DNA of 64,000 nt, taken from Aspidapion aeneum. Its lineage: Eukaryota > Arthropoda > Insecta > Coleoptera > Brentidae. Shown here in pieces: positions 11,927-25,392 of this stretch (positions are counted from its first letter, which is position 1; every line of letters starts with the position of its first letter). The translations under genes and the position numbers were made by a program. The stretch spans positions 83,540,955 through 83,604,954 of the forward strand of contig OY755039.1 of the NCBI GenBank assembly GCA_963576565.1. Direction: 5' to 3'. The notes beneath the pieces are model-generated. The model made no database searches. It was not told where the DNA came from and saw only the letters and a list, made by a program, of their open reading frames with translations.

Positions 11927-12731
11927 TCACACACCCGCTGAAAAAGAGTCACAACTCAAAAATCGCCCTTATTGAGATAAACCTGCCGCCATCATCGAAA
12001 TAATTTGTACTTTCTTCCATAAAAGCGTCACATTTATGTTTCGACAATTCACCGCGATGGCGATGTGACTCTTTTATTTTGTCCAGTTTAGCTGAGGATG
12101 CGTTCCTTTACAGTGTCACTTTTGACTTTATAACAGCGTGAAGGTGGAGTTTCATCCTGAAAAGAGTCACATTTCGAGTTGTGAATGTTTTCGTGTGAAC
12201 TATTGGTTAAATCTGACCCATATAACAAGTAAAATACTGTTCTTTTTTGTGTTGTGACTGTTTTTTCGAATTGTTTAGTGTACTTAGAATTAAGGAGAAT
12301 AAGAAAAAAATCTTTTGAATTTATTAGAGAATTATCACATTCCCAGTTGTTATTCAGCATTTTATAATTCGTTGTCAAAATAAATATAAAGTTTTTTCTT
12401 TATTTGTTTTCTTTTTTTATATTATTTACCATCCTGCGTGACAACCTGATTGACAACGTCATGATGCCTTGTTCTAAAAAAATGTCACAATATCGGGTTT
12501 TTGTCTTTTTTTTTAACTAAAAACGACAAAAATCTTTTTTTTTTTTTGAGAAACGTACGGCACCAATTACATTGAGTTAATAGGTTCTTGTCGATATAAA
12601 ATAACATGTTAACTCGTAATTTGTCATGTAAGTGAAAAATGAATCTCTCTAATGAACTAAATTCTTTAACAGCGATTTTCTCAAAACAATGTTTTTTGAG
12701 TTGTGACTATTTTTTAGCGGGGGTGCGATAT
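11927..12731 (-). mobile_element. TIR element family A, copy 1
   Basis: The ends are cacacccgctgaaaaagagt with cacaactcaaaaa on the left and, inverted, ttttttgagttgtgac through gcgggggtgcgata on the right. That gives TIRs of about 33 bp with ~85% match. The ~805-bp body matches copies at 12742-14991 and 16462-19188, which lie in the opposite orientation. It contains the small ORF at 12088-12378. I could not assign a superfamily: target duplications are not clear and no DDE motif is visible. Confidence 0.85.
12088..12378 (-). CDS. Conserved ~96-codon ORF of TIR family A, unknown function
   Basis: It begins MTTNYKMLNNNWECDNSL and ends VKSDTVKERILS. The same reading frame can be followed in copies 2 and 3 around their insertions (from MLNNNWECDYSLINSK onwards). 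The substitutions I compared are largely conservative at the protein level, and the stop in copy 2 is at the matching place. I do not recognise the protein. It is acidic/basic mixed, has no membrane segment and contains only two or three Cys. It may be an exon or N-terminal remnant of a transposase from the autonomous parent, or a chance ORF preserved because the copies are young. Confidence 0.35.
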   Translation of the reverse strand: MTTNYKMLNNNWECDNSLINSKDFFLILLNSKYTKQFEKTVTTQKRTVFYLLYGSDLTNSSHENIHNSKCDSFQDETPPSRCYKVKSDTVKERILS

Positions 12732-13046
12732 GTCATACATACATGTTATTTTATATCAACAGGAACCTATTAACTCAATGTAATTGGTGCAGTACGTTTC
12801 TCAGAAAAAATTATTTTTGTCGACAAAAACCCGATATTGTGACACTTTTTTAGAACAAGGCATCATGACGTTGTAAATCAGGATGTCACGCAGGATGGTA
12901 AATAATATAAAAGAAGAAAACAAATAAAGAATAAACTTTGTATTTATTTTCACAACGAGTTATAAAATGCTGAATAACAACTGGGAATGTGATTATTCTC
13001 TAATAAATTCAAAAGATTTTTTTCTTATTCTCCTTAAATCTAAGTA

Positions 13047-14630
13047 CAGGGTGTCCCAAATTGGGCAATTTTAGGGGATATAAGTTACTTCCAGGGGAGA
13101 CAGAGAAAAACTGACCACGCATTGCGAGGCTCAAATTTCAAGAGAAGACTTATAGTGAAAACTGCATTTTGAAATATCGTCTCGTCTTTGAGCTACGGAG
13201 GCTTTTTGAAAAGTCTGCATTTTGGAAGGAGGTCTATAACTTCGTTATTAGTGGAAATTTTGATTTAGAGTAAATTATAATTTTATAGACTTTGTCACGA
13301 GGAATTCACCGGCTAAATTAGAATTTAACTGTCACTTTTATTTTTTGAGATATGACATAAAGTTGTATTTTTTCTTATGGAATGGCGTATATTTTAATTA
13401 ATTTTCGAATTCGTCATTGAATTCTTATCAAAATGATGTATCATATGTCATAGTTTTTTTGAGCGGTTTCGGAGATAATTAAAGTTTTTTATTTTTGTCT
13501 AGATGCGTTGAATGACGTCATGCGCCATTGACATGAAAGCCTTGCGGTCAAATCCTACTGTTAACTACTCCTATAATTTTGTTGTCTGATACTATGCAAA
13601 TCAAGTTGGCCTTGCGTTTTGGCGTTTTGTCATTGTTTTCAATTGTTTAAACAATTTGACATTACGCTTTGATATGAAATTATTTTGCACAAAAGCGTTT
13701 TTAATTTTAATTTGAAATATGTATCAAAACGATGAAAAGTATGACATATTAAAATGTTACTGGGAAAGTAATGATACTCGACAGGGCGCTGGAAACTTAT
13801 ATATTCAAAAGTATCCCGAACGAAGACAACCGTATATGGATATATTTCCAAAGTTGAAAATGAACCTTGTTCAGTATGGCTCTTTTTCAAAACCGCGGGC
13901 CAAAATATATGACGTTAGGAGGTACCGTGAGTTAGAGGAGATAGGCAATATTGGTGAGTTAGAACAAAATAATTCACGATCATTGAGAAAATTAGAAGCT
14001 GCTACAGGCATACCGAGAACTTCAATCCACCGAACACTTAAACGGAATAATTATAAGCTTTGAGGGCCGTCAGCTGAATTATAATTTTCCAAACCAGGCT
14101 TACTATATTTTTGACTGTGTAAAATAATAAAAATACTGAAGTGCCTTGACCTGCCTCAGCAGGAAATCATAGCGCACTAGGAATAAGTGAAAAAGCTGAA
14201 TATCTCCTTAACCGCTCAATCAAACTATGACATATAATACATCATTTTGAAAAGAATTCAATGGCGAATTCGAAAATTAATTAAAATATAGGCTATTCCA
14301 TAAGAAAAAAATGCAACTTTATGTCATATCTCAAAAACTAAAAGTGACAGTTAAAATTTAATTTAGAGGGTGAATTCCTCGTGACAAAGTCTATAAAATT
14401 GCAATTTACTCTAAATCAAAATTTCCACTAATAACGAAGTTATAGACCCCCTTCCAAAATGCAGACTTTTCAAAAAGCCCCCGTAGCTCAAAGACGAGAA
14501 GATATTTCAAAATGCGATTTTCACTATAAGTCCTCTCTTGAAATTTAAGCCTCGCAATGCGTGGTCAGTTTTTCTCTGTCTCCCCTAGAAGTACCTTATA
14601 CCCCCTAAAAGTGCCCAATTTGGGACACTG
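13047..14630 (+). mobile_element. Mariner-superfamily element with 430-bp TIRs, catalytic domain deleted
   Basis: It starts CAGGGTGTCCC at 13047 and ends GGGACACTG at 14630. The left flank is TA (13045-13046) and the right flank is AA, a likely mutated TA. The inverted repeats are unusually long: 13047-13477 against 14201-14630. The only coding remnant is a DNA-binding N-terminus at 13719-14063. The remaining ~140 bp before the right TIR cannot hold a DDE domain, so this is an internally deleted, non-autonomous copy. The insertion point is proved by comparison with the uninterrupted copies 1 and 3 of family A. Confidence 0.9.
13719..14063 (+). pseudogene. Transposase N-terminal DNA-binding domain only (DUF4817-like)
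   Basis: 114 codons from an ATG at 13719. The N-terminus MYQNDEKYDILKCYWE, then AGNLYIQKYPERRQPYM and FPKLKMNLVQYGSF, match the helix-turn-helix block (DUF4817-like) that opens many insect Tc1/mariner-type transposases. The second helix-turn-helix ends LEAATGIPRTSIHRTLKRNN. The family protein continues into a DDE catalytic domain, but here a stop follows at once. If translated, it would bind transposon ends without cutting. Such truncated binders can act as repressors in other systems, but nothing here shows that. Confidence 0.72.
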
Positions 14631-14991
14631 AACACTGAACAATTCGAAAAAACAGTCACAACACAAAAAAGAACAGTATTTTACTTGTTATATGGGTCAG
14701 ATTTAACCAATAGTTCACACGAAAACCTTCACAACACGAAATGTGACTCTTTTCATGATGAAACTCCACGTTCACGCTGTTATAAAATCAAAAGTGACAC
14801 TGTAAAGGAACGCATCCTCAGCTAAACTGGACAAAATAAAAGATTCACATCGCTATTTCGCGGTGAATTGTCGAAACATAAATGTGAGGCTTTTATGGAA
14901 GATAGTACAAGTTATTTCGATGATTGCGGCGGGTTTATCTCAATAAGGGCGATTTTTGAGTTGTGACTCTTTTTCAGCGGGTGTGCGATAT

Positions 14992-15850
14992 TTTAAAGAA
15001 ATAGAGATGCAACAAACCAAACTAAAAAGTTACTAAAGAAGACTCTTTAAGAGAAAATAAAATATTTTTAAGTTGGCTATTACTGACAGCGTGCCTAGGG
15101 TGCTTCGTGTCAAGCTTCCTTTATTATAAATCTCCACCCTTTAGCAATTTAGTAAAATGATGTTTTTCTCTGATGATGGATATCTTAATAATGCTGTTAA
15201 AATTCATAACGTAAAATACTAAATTTCTCGCCAAAAGGCGTAGTTATTTACAACAAAGTACCGGGCTGAAAAATAAATATGGGTATAACACAAATAAGGG
15301 GTGAGAAAAAAGTCCGCTTCAGGTGGGTTTATGAGCCTAAAAACGAACTTTTATTACAGAAATTACGACGCTTTATCGCTGGGTTTATCAAAGCATTAGT
15401 TACTTTAAAATCTTTCGCTTAAAAATAATTAAAAGGTGTTTTGACAGTTAAATTCAACTTTTTGTGTTCCTGAGTGTGGACTCGTTTGGTATTAGCTCTC
15501 TATCTTTCTCTCACTCTCCCTCTAACTCTATGTCTCTTTCTCTCTCTGCTCCAAACTTTAAATCCTTATTTGAAACACTTCTGACCTTACCGCTGGCTTT
15601 TCTTGCAAAAGTGAGATACCAGCAATGTATTTTTTTCAGGTATCTTGGCATAGCCCAGGACAGTCACAACAAGGGTTAAGCCTGGGATTTTCTTTGTTCT
15701 CAGAGGTTTCTATTCTACCTTAAGCTGTTACGACATAGTTTTGCTGTTTGTTTGTAATCTTAGTATTGGTAATGACCCGTAAATCCGGCAAATAGGCCAG
15801 AAAAGGCCCTTTTTGTCATGCCTCGGGACTTTTCTTTAACTTACTCTCGG
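14992..15850. other. No recognisable feature
   Basis: Non-coding. The ORF at 15464-15679 is Ser/Leu low complexity from a ctctct stretch and is not credible as a gene. Confidence 0.5.
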
Positions 15851-15854
15851 CAGT

Positions 15855-16345
15855 TTTCTTTTATGATCAGGTAGCTCATTGAACCGTCCTGTTCCCCTAA
15901 CAATGTTCAGAATGTTGGCCCATTTAAGAACGTCTAGCTGTTTCTCGCTCAGGATTGGTGCCCCGAGTGTCTGTTTCTCTTCCTTGCGTAGGTTTTACAT
16001 TCTGCGATGAGGTGCCTTAATATCTCTTCTTCCTGTCCACAGGCTAAAAAGATAGGGTCGTTGTCCACTTCTAACTAACCATCAACCGGTTATGCCTAAA
16101 AATACTTTTCATGTCCGTTCTAAGCCTGGTTGCTTTTCGTCGGTCTACGAATTCTCTGGACTGTCGGTAACCTACTTTGTTTCCCAGGAGGTTATTGGTG
16201 CATCCTGTACACAGTTATTTTGCTGGCTCTGCACTTTTTTTTAGTGGCTCATTGCCTACGTAGTCGGTTCCTGCTCCGATCCATGTGAGCTTGTCCAAAT
16301 TCTTATTACTTGGTACTCCTGTATGCCCTGGTTCAAGGTGGCCTG
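15855..16345 (-). pseudogene. Non-LTR retrotransposon RNase H and C-terminal fragment
   Basis: Read on the minus strand, TWIGAGTDYVGNEPLKKSAE (about 16290-16230) resembles the conserved WIPGHxGVxGNExAD end of RNase H in R1/I/Jockey-type elements. Further down, DPIFLACGQEEEILRHLIAE then CKTYARKRNRH (about 16065-15990) is the Cys-x-x-Cys-like zinc-knuckle segment that follows it. A terminal block LDVLKWANILNIVRGTGRF ends near 15860. At least two frame shifts and several stops are present. No reverse transcriptase accompanies it. Confidence 0.65.
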
Positions 16346-16446
16346 GCTTAGAGTCCCTGTATGTTGACATATTTGGATATATTGATATATATTAATATAT
16401 ATTAATATATCCAAATATGTCAACATACAGGGACTCTAGCCTGGCT
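16341..16446. repeat. Long near-perfect palindrome
   Basis: Arms of about 48 bases, each including gagtccctgtatgttgacat and atttggatatatt, meet around 16392 in an AT-only centre. It could extrude as a cruciform or fold as a hairpin RNA. It abuts the RNase H relic on the left and TIR family A copy 3 on the right. Confidence 0.92.
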
Positions 16447-16932
16447 ATCAAAAAATACATATATCGCACCCCCGCTAAAAAATAGTCACAACTCAAAAAA
16501 CATTGTTTTGAGAAAATCGCTGTTAAAGAATTTAGTTCATTAGAGAGATTCATGTTTCACTTACATGACAAATTACGAGTTAACATGTTATTTTATATCA
16601 ACAGGAGCCTATTAACTCAGTGTAATTGGTGCAGTACGTTTCTCAGAAAAAATGATTTTTGTCGTTTTTAGTTAAAACAAAAACCCGATATTGTGACACT
16701 TTTTTAGAACAAGGCATCATTACGTTGTAAATCAGGATGTCACGCAGGATGGTAAATAATATAAAAAAAGAAAACAAATAAAGAAGAAACTTTGTATTTA
16801 TTTTTACGAGTTATAAAATGCTGAATAACAACTGGGAATGTGATTATTCTCTAATAAATTCAAAAGATTTTTTTCTTATTCTCCTTAATTCTAAGTACAC
16901 TGAACAATTCGAAAAAACAGTCACAACACAAA

Positions 16933-18896
<1,964 letters not shown>

Positions 18897-19188
18897 AAAA
18901 CAGTATTTTACTTGTTATATGGGTTCGGTTCGGTTCGAAATGTGAGTCTTTTCAGCATGAAATTTCACGTTCACGCTGTTATAAAGTCAAAAGTGACACT
19001 GTAAAGGAACGCATCCTCAGCTAAACTGGACAAAATAAAAGAGTCACATCGCCGTTTCGCGGTGAAATGTCGAAACATAAATGTGACGCTTTTATGGAAG
19101 AAAGTACAAGTTATTTCGATGATGGCGGCAGGGTTATCTCAATAAGGGCGATTTTGAGTTGTGACTCTTTTTCAGCGGGTGTGCGATA

Positions 19189-20080
19189 TTTGCACTTCCT
19201 TGCCATTCCTGACTCCTAAGATTATCGCCATTGTATTAGCGTATACTTCTAGCCACGGTTTGATAAGTTCAGGTATTTAAACTTATTTTTAACCATTAAT
19301 TTAATCTTTAAGTCAAGTTCAGTTTTTCTTTTATATTGGTACCGTAACCAAAAATTCCTTTGAACATTAATTCTTGGTTTTTTATTATGAAAACAAAATT
19401 AAATTTAAAAAAGTTAAAATTAAAAAACTCAGTCATAATAAAAATTCGATTACTTGATCATACAGCCGCTGTCGTATTATTTATTTTATTTCAGTCGAAG
19501 CAACAATGTGAAAATATGTTTTCGCGCCAATTCAAAAATTCAAAGGGGGTCTCGTAAACCACAAAGTTGAACACATATTTTGCCGTTTCGGCGCCTTGCT
19601 TTCGTCGTTCTTTGAGAAAACTTGGAACTACAAAGGCTCGTTACCATAAATCCAATATATCACCATGGCATGGCCCCAAAATTGGCTAAACGTTGTTATC
19701 TGAGTTGCCAAACTCATGTTTTCCAACGATGAATATATGCCGTGCCTAGGCTGTTGTGTTGCATCGAGCATACATGCATAAACTTGCTGGCAAATTATTC
19801 CATGAGCTCCATGTATTGAGCGGTAAATTGCAATTGCAAACTTAATTCTTTTGTTTTTTAAAATGCCGGAAAATATGCTCCATAAGTGAGTATATTATTT
19901 TAGTTTAGTTTTAGCAAATTTTACTGATAATAATTTATTCTGCCGGCCGTTCCGAAGAAGAAAGCCGCATGTAGAAATTTTACGTTTTGAGAAAACGTTT
20001 TATACTTTTTTATAATTATAACGAAAGCGATGCGGCTTTATTTTTATAAATTTTTATTTTATATATTTTACAGTTTGTAA
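19189..20080. other. No recognisable feature
   Basis: Non-coding AT-rich sequence. A 65-codon Lys-rich ORF at 19360-19557 shows no recognisable feature. Confidence 0.5.
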
Positions 20081-20082
20081 CG

Positions 20083-21070
20083 TTTTTTTTTACTGGTATG
20101 CGCGAGAAGTGGCAAGTGCGCGGAAATGTTGGTGTGTGTTGGTTTTAAAACGGTTCAGGTTGTAATCTGCAGGGAAAACTGTCACAGGGAGTCCATTCCA
20201 CAGCGATGCTGTTCTCCAGAGATATGAATTCTGATATGATGAGGTTCTTGGTGCCTCTATTTTGACAGTAAAATGATGGTTACCGTCTGTTTGACGTGTT
20301 CGCCTAGTAGGTGCTACTCCCGGGGGGATTATACGTGCCAGCTCTTCAGAGCATTTTCCGTGATTATACCTGTAGAAGAGAGATATATCACCCACAGTTC
20401 TTCGATGTTTGAGACTATCCAAGCTACGGTTAAGTGCGGGGCCATTGATCAGCTTGATAGCTCGTTTTTGCACAGTGTTCAAAAGCATCAAGGTATGTTT
20501 GGCTGCCGCACTCCATATATGTGGGTAGTACTCCATAGTTGGTCGAATCTGGACTTTGTAGAGTGTCAGCAGTTGGGTTGGTGTATACAGATGTCTTGTA
20601 CGAAATAGCACCCCAAGCTTTTGAGACGCCCTTTTAGCTATATCTGCCACGGACTGTGCCATGACATGTTGGTCTCTGCAGTGACTCCTAAGATGTTCAA
20701 CTGGCTCTGCAACGTGACTGCACTTCCAGATAGCATGATGTTTGACTCACCGGTGCTGGTCTTTTTTGAAAACATGGCTCCTTAGGCTTTCTGCGCGTTG
20801 AACTGTACAAGGTTTTTGTTGCCCCAGTCCTCTATTATCTCCAGGTCGTTATTTATCTGCGATATTTGAGTTAGTCTAAGATGATGGAATTCACGTGCGG
20901 AGAGACATGTGGGTAGTATGATTGAGGAGACTACATTGCCATCAGCGGCAAAGCAATAAAGTGGATTTACTGTTTTATCTATGAGGTCATTTATGTAAAT
21001 CAGAAAAAGTGTTGGCGAAAGGATTGCTCCCTGTGGCACACCAGCATTTTTTTGGTAAGAGTTGGAGTTT
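20083..21070 (-). pseudogene. 5'-truncated copy of the non-LTR element seen at 42.7-45.9 kb
   Basis: The poly(T) run at 20083-20091 is the 3' poly(A) tail read backwards. The body then matches 42769-43745 closely on the same strand. It keeps the reverse-transcriptase block MPQGAILSPTLFLIYINDLI and the catalytic box as CFAADGNVV, where the long copy has CFADDGNVV, so one catalytic Asp is lost. The C-terminus ends TNTHQHFRALATSRAYQ. A frame break lies between 20662 and 20782. The match stops near 21070, as expected of 5' truncation during target-primed reverse transcription. Confidence 0.92.
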
Positions 21071-21071
21071 T

Positions 21072-21400
21072 TAAAACTGTTTCATATTTATTTTATACAC
21101 ACAAGAGATCCATCCTCGTTTAAGGGTTCGATTTAAAACAAAATCGTACTCGAAAATATCTTCCAATCTTCTCCGGCTGTCGCCGTGTTCATCCGATTAC
21201 TTTCTTCAAATCGTCCGCCAATCTCATTTGGAGTCTTCTCCTGCTTCTTTTATTTTCCCAAGGTCTCCAGTTTACAATACATTTGTTCCATCGATCGTCT
21301 TTCTATCTTATATTATGACCGGAAAATTACCATTTTAATTTTGCTACTTCTCCTCTGACATCTCTTACTTTTATATTTTAATTTTTTATATGTGTGTTTA
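21072..21400 (-). pseudogene. RTE-clade retrotransposon C-terminal fragment
   Basis: Minus-strand reading gives VRDVRGEVAKLKW, FSGHNIR, KDDRWNKCIVNWRPWENK and RLQMRLADDLKKV. This matches the conserved C-terminus of RTE-type pol proteins (KLKWxxAGHxxR, then DxRWxxxxxxWxP). It is the same family as the fragments at 36658-37815. It contains stops and abuts the truncated element on its left. Confidence 0.72.
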
Positions 21401-22770
21401 AAAAATGGGGATAGAGAAATCATGCATCACCTATTGTAAAAATCACGAGCCACGACTATCGAGGATGTTCACATGTTTGATTTGAAGCACCGAAGCGTTT
21501 GGCAGCTTTTCCTCTTTTTTTGATTGGGTTGCATTGAAGGTAGCCATTCAAATCAAACGTGACAGAATATTTTCAGCACTTTTTTGTAAGTAACCTATCT
21601 CGACCTTTTACACTATAGCTTGTAATCAGCCACTTACTTGTTTTAGTTTTTGTTAAATATGCGTGTTTTCCTAGAACATTCCTAGATTTTTTCGCTCGAA
21701 CATTTTGAAATAAACTTACCTATTTACATTCACACCGTTACTAATTGGAGGCAGAATTCATATGCATCGCTGCAAGGCCAAACGACCATACGTATGGGTA
21801 CGTGCCTTAAAGGCGTGGCCAACAACAATCGATTGTTCGACGCATGGACCCGCGGCATGCGGACGCCATCCGATCTAAGTCGATACTTCAAAAGAAAACT
21901 CCTTGGTATATTGTCGACAATTTCATCCCAGTCGCCTCGTTTCGCGGCGCATCAGTTTTGTGTTGTTTGTTTTTTATACGTATATGCCAGTGGCGGCTAC
22001 TTCAATGAAAATAATAATCTAAGACAGGACAAAAAATTAAAAATCGCAGGCGCTTGGCGTCAGCAGAACTGAATGCACGGTTGGTTATTATACTATCAAC
22101 CTACTGTCGAATTCTATAGCGACATGTCGTCCTTTCTTTCTATATTTTGCAATTAGCAGGCAACAAAACATATCGCTTTAGAATTCTACAGTGCTCCTAG
22201 TTAGTTCCTATCAGTCTGCCACAGTTCAGCTTTCTAGCGTTTCTGGAAGTGTGCAGTGTTACTTTTGCATAACTTTACATGTATAGAGAAGGGGAGTAAA
22301 TCAGAATTTTGGGGTTTATTAACTTTTTCCAAGGGTTTGGTCATAATTTCCCTCTAGAAGTAAAGTAGAATTTTGATGATCTGTACATGAGTGGAACTTG
22401 GAGTGGTGATTAACTGTATGAAGATCTACGACTTTGTAAAGTTTGAGTTTCGTAGCTAAGTCCGAAGTAGAGTTTTAGTTAGGTAAAATATGATCTGAAA
22501 TGTTTCAAGAAAAGATGGTATAGCCGTTTGCGCGACCTTGGCGGGGCACTGCCGTGCCCCCAGATATCCATAATTTAAGTTGTTGTTTGGAGTATTTTAG
22601 GACTAATAAAAAGAAAACAGCTTTGTGCCAATGATGTATTAACTTTGGTTAAATGATCGTTTTGATCGAGTTTTATGAGAATCCTCTATATCAAAGAGAG
22701 TTTCATTCCTTTTAAATTGACGCATATCATAGAAGTAGAAATGCCTAATATCAAGAATCACTCTCTTTGT
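21401..22770. other. Mostly featureless, with two small hairpins
   Basis: At 22101-22195 the arm tgtcgaattctatagcgaca is mirrored by tatcgctttagaattctacag, a ~92-bp MITE-like hairpin. At 21470-21560, tttgatttgaagc and gccattcaaatcaaac form a second. The same cggcagctttt...ttgcattgaag core recurs near 50960. No coding region is supported; the 92-codon ORF at 21794 has no recognisable motif. Confidence 0.45.
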
Positions 22771-22774
22771 ATAA

Positions 22775-23275
22775 ATCGTTTGATGAAACGTGTCTGGGTT
22801 TTCCAATAAATATTTTAAGTAGTCATACTCAGACTATAAGTCCATGTGTAAGATCAGGTTGTATTAAGGCTTTGTAAAGTGTCTTTAAATGTTTTATATC
22901 AAAAAATTTCTCTTTTCTTTAATTTTTAAATTTGGAAACAAAGGTTAAATTTTAAGTTTCTTTCCATTAAGAAACCCAAATATTTAATTTTTTCTGTTAT
23001 TTTGATTTTTCTTTTATCAGTGTTAATTTTAAGGGTAAGCTCCGAGAAAGTAGGTTACTTAGATTCTAAGTAATATCCAAAAGGTATAAACAAGATCTTG
23101 TTAGCATTAATAGTAAGCTCTTGCTTTAAAAACTACTGGAATGTTCTACCTAAATCTGCGTCAGCCTGTTGTTCCTTTAGGTTTTTCCATGTGTCACTTT
23201 TATATAAGATGACAGAGTCATATGCAAAACATATTATTTCGCCGTTTGCGAAATAAATGGTTTATATAGACTCAA
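22775..23275 (-). pseudogene. Degenerate non-LTR reverse transcriptase fragment
   Basis: A minus-strand frame reads YFANGEIICFAYDSVILYKS, with FAYD in the place of the FADD catalytic box, then WKNLKEQQADADLG, ELTINANKILFIPFG and KIKYLGFLMERNLKFN. The spacing from the catalytic box to KIKYLGF fits the thumb region of Jockey/I-type reverse transcriptases. Two in-frame stops are present. Only this segment survives and the clade cannot be fixed. Confidence 0.65.
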
Positions 23276-23559
23276 AACAAAAGAGGAAAAGGACCCAGTT
23301 TCTAGCATCTGTTTTAATATTGTCACAGGGTTTTGTGTTTAGTGCCCTTGTGACTGAGGGATTAAGGGGAAGATGAATTTAGTTATAAAGAATCCAAATT
23401 TCATGAATGTTTTACAAATAAAACAGGTTAACATTTACAAAATATTACCATGACATTAACAGTATAAACTGATACATTCTATGGGGCATGCGTGCTGGAG
23501 AGAAAGGGCCCTTTGGACCGTACAGAGTGGACCTTATAAGGCCGTATAAAAAGTACCCA

Positions 23560-23760
23560 CTACAGGAGGTTGTACGTGGGGTGTATTTTGTACGGACCAC
23601 GTATTTCAATGGTGTACTGGGTGTGTTTGGTACGGACCACGTATTTCAGTGGTGCACTGGGTGCGGTTAGTACGGACCACGTATTTCAGTGGTGTCCTGG
23701 GTGTGGTTAGTAGGGACCACGTATTTCAGTGGTGTACTGGGTTGATCACGTGTAACAGTG
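23560..23760. repeat. ~40-bp minisatellite, 4-5 copies
   Basis: The core tacggaccacgtatttcagt recurs at about 23590, 23630, 23671 and 23711, each followed by a ggtgtactgggtg-type segment. The short ORFs here are translations of it. Confidence 0.88.
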
Positions 23761-24470
23761 ATGCCGGTCTATTGTCTAGCATCGGCTTTTATAGACGAAA
23801 TTTGTGCATACTCAGCAGTATTGATTATTGCTACGTTTTTATAGTGGTTTAATTAAATTTTAAACTACTTTATGACAATATGCAAATGTTCGGTTCTGAC
23901 CTACAAGTTTCAGTCTTTATATAAATCACTAAGCCTCTTGAGCATTTTAATTTATAGAGTATTGAATAAAGTTTCTTGATCATTAACCGGTACAATTTTC
24001 ATTATTGCTTTTTGAAGTTACAATGTATCGGTCATGATCCTATTTGCGTTCCAGGTCGACGTTGTACTGGTTTCGGACTCTTTTGAAATACAAAGATTGA
24101 ATACAGTCGCATTAAAAACGTTTGCTCTCTCTCTCTTTTATTTCTCTGTGTTTTTTGTATGTTGCACGGGAAAAATTGTACCTGTACACCTGAGTGCAAC
24201 ATCTGCAGCATCTGTTGATTTTTTTGCAAGAGCCTCTCAGATATACCCCATGGAAAAAAGCTCTACTGCCAAGGGGGCGACCTGTGAGCTAAAAGTTAAA
24301 AGAAGAGGGGAACACCGGATGTGAAATTTTACACCAGATTTGGCGGAAGAACAACCGACTTCGTTTTAAGGCATCGACATTAAGGTCATTAACTATATAT
24401 ACCTACTAAAGTACAAGCGACAAAATGTGATTTACCCGAGGGATGATCAGCTGCCCATAGTAGGTATACA
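23761..24470. other. No confident feature; one 96-codon ORF
   Basis: The plus-strand ORF at 24034-24324 has a hydrophobic stretch (ALSLFYFSVFFVCCTG) and overlaps a minus-strand ORF. I recognise nothing in it. Confidence 0.35.
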
Positions 24471-24474
24471 AATT

Positions 24475-24850
24475 TGTCTACAGGACCCCACAGGACTATA
24501 TAGGACTTCCACAGGACTATACAGGACTCCACAGGACTTCCACAGGACTATACAGGACTTCCACAGGACTCTACAGGACTCGACAGGACTTCCACAGGAC
24601 TATACAGGACTCCGAGAGTACTGGCGCCTAAGGGGTGCCGTAAGCATGATTAAGTACTAAGGTCGGCAAAGGCAAATCGGCTCGCTAAGAGAGTTAAGAT
24701 GTGATGACCTTTTTTTTTTGGTCGCGAAGTTTTTTATGGGCGCCTTGTCAGCCACAGGACTATACAGGACCCCACCGGCAGGACTATACAGGACTTGTAC
24801 AGGACTATACAGGACATGTACAGGACTATACAGGACAGTACAGGACCAAA
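24475..24850. repeat. CAGGACT-based minisatellite in two blocks
   Basis: Blocks 24479-24611 and 24752-24850 consist of ~10-11 bp units such as acaggactat and acaggacttcc. About 140 bp of unrelated sequence separates them. Apparent proteins rich in TGLYRT or QDYTGL are translations of this repeat. Confidence 0.9.
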
Positions 24851-25296
24851 AATTTATTAAAGTCCTGTTGGATGGTGTACAAATTTGGTTCAGCTTATCA
24901 CCCCTCGGATTTTCCTAACTTCTTAAAAGTATCACGATCTCTATTTCCTAAAAATGAAAATGAATCACAAAAACTTTGTGAATATTACGGCTTTGTATAA
25001 TATGTCGGTAATTTGGCCGTAATTTTTTTAAATACAATTTACATACAATAAGCAATTTTTCTAAGTAATTCACAAATCTCTTTTTTTTCTGTGTTTCTCT
25101 GTGGAACTATAATTTAGAGCTCTCGAATCCCACTTTTCCTTCGATCTACCTTTACGCGAGAAGTCGAAACCTATCCTGTCTTTTAGCCACGTGGCTTTCC
25201 AGTTAACTCTCTTGCATATGATCACATGCCTGAAGTAAATCGATCACTACGCCTACAGCATTTGTTTTTTGGACAGTTATTTGGTCGTTCCGTCTA

Positions 25297-25392
25297 ACCA
25301 AAACCGTTTTAAAACAGTCCTCGCACTGCATTGCGCGCGCTTTTACCAAAACCGTTTTAAAACAGTCCTCGCACTGCACTGCGCGCGCTTTT
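25297..25392. repeat. Two tandem copies of a 48-bp segment
   Basis: Both copies begin accaaaaccgttttaaaaca and end gcgcgcgctttt, differing by a single base (cattgc/cactgc). Flanking 300-bp stretches hold nothing recognisable. Confidence 0.85.

Larger units (their letters stand above)
12742..14991 (+). mobile_element. TIR element family A, copy 2, split by a mariner element
   Basis: It is the inverse orientation of copy 1, forming a large inverted repeat with it around about 12736. It starts inside the element, so the ~125 terminal bases present in copies 1 and 3 are missing here. It ends with the intact TIR ttttcagcgggtgtgcgata at 14990. The mariner-type element at 13047-14630 interrupts it in the middle of the conserved ORF. 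Removing that insertion leaves about 660 bp collinear with the other copies. Confidence 0.85.

Noticed and set aside
15170..15200. CTGATGATGG as another hammerhead core
   Set aside because: No GAAA box, stem II or cleavage triplet follows.
24427..25000. ORFs rich in TGLYRT and QDYTGL as a repeat protein
   Set aside because: They match the CAGGACT minisatellite; no start context, domain or conserved flank supports coding.
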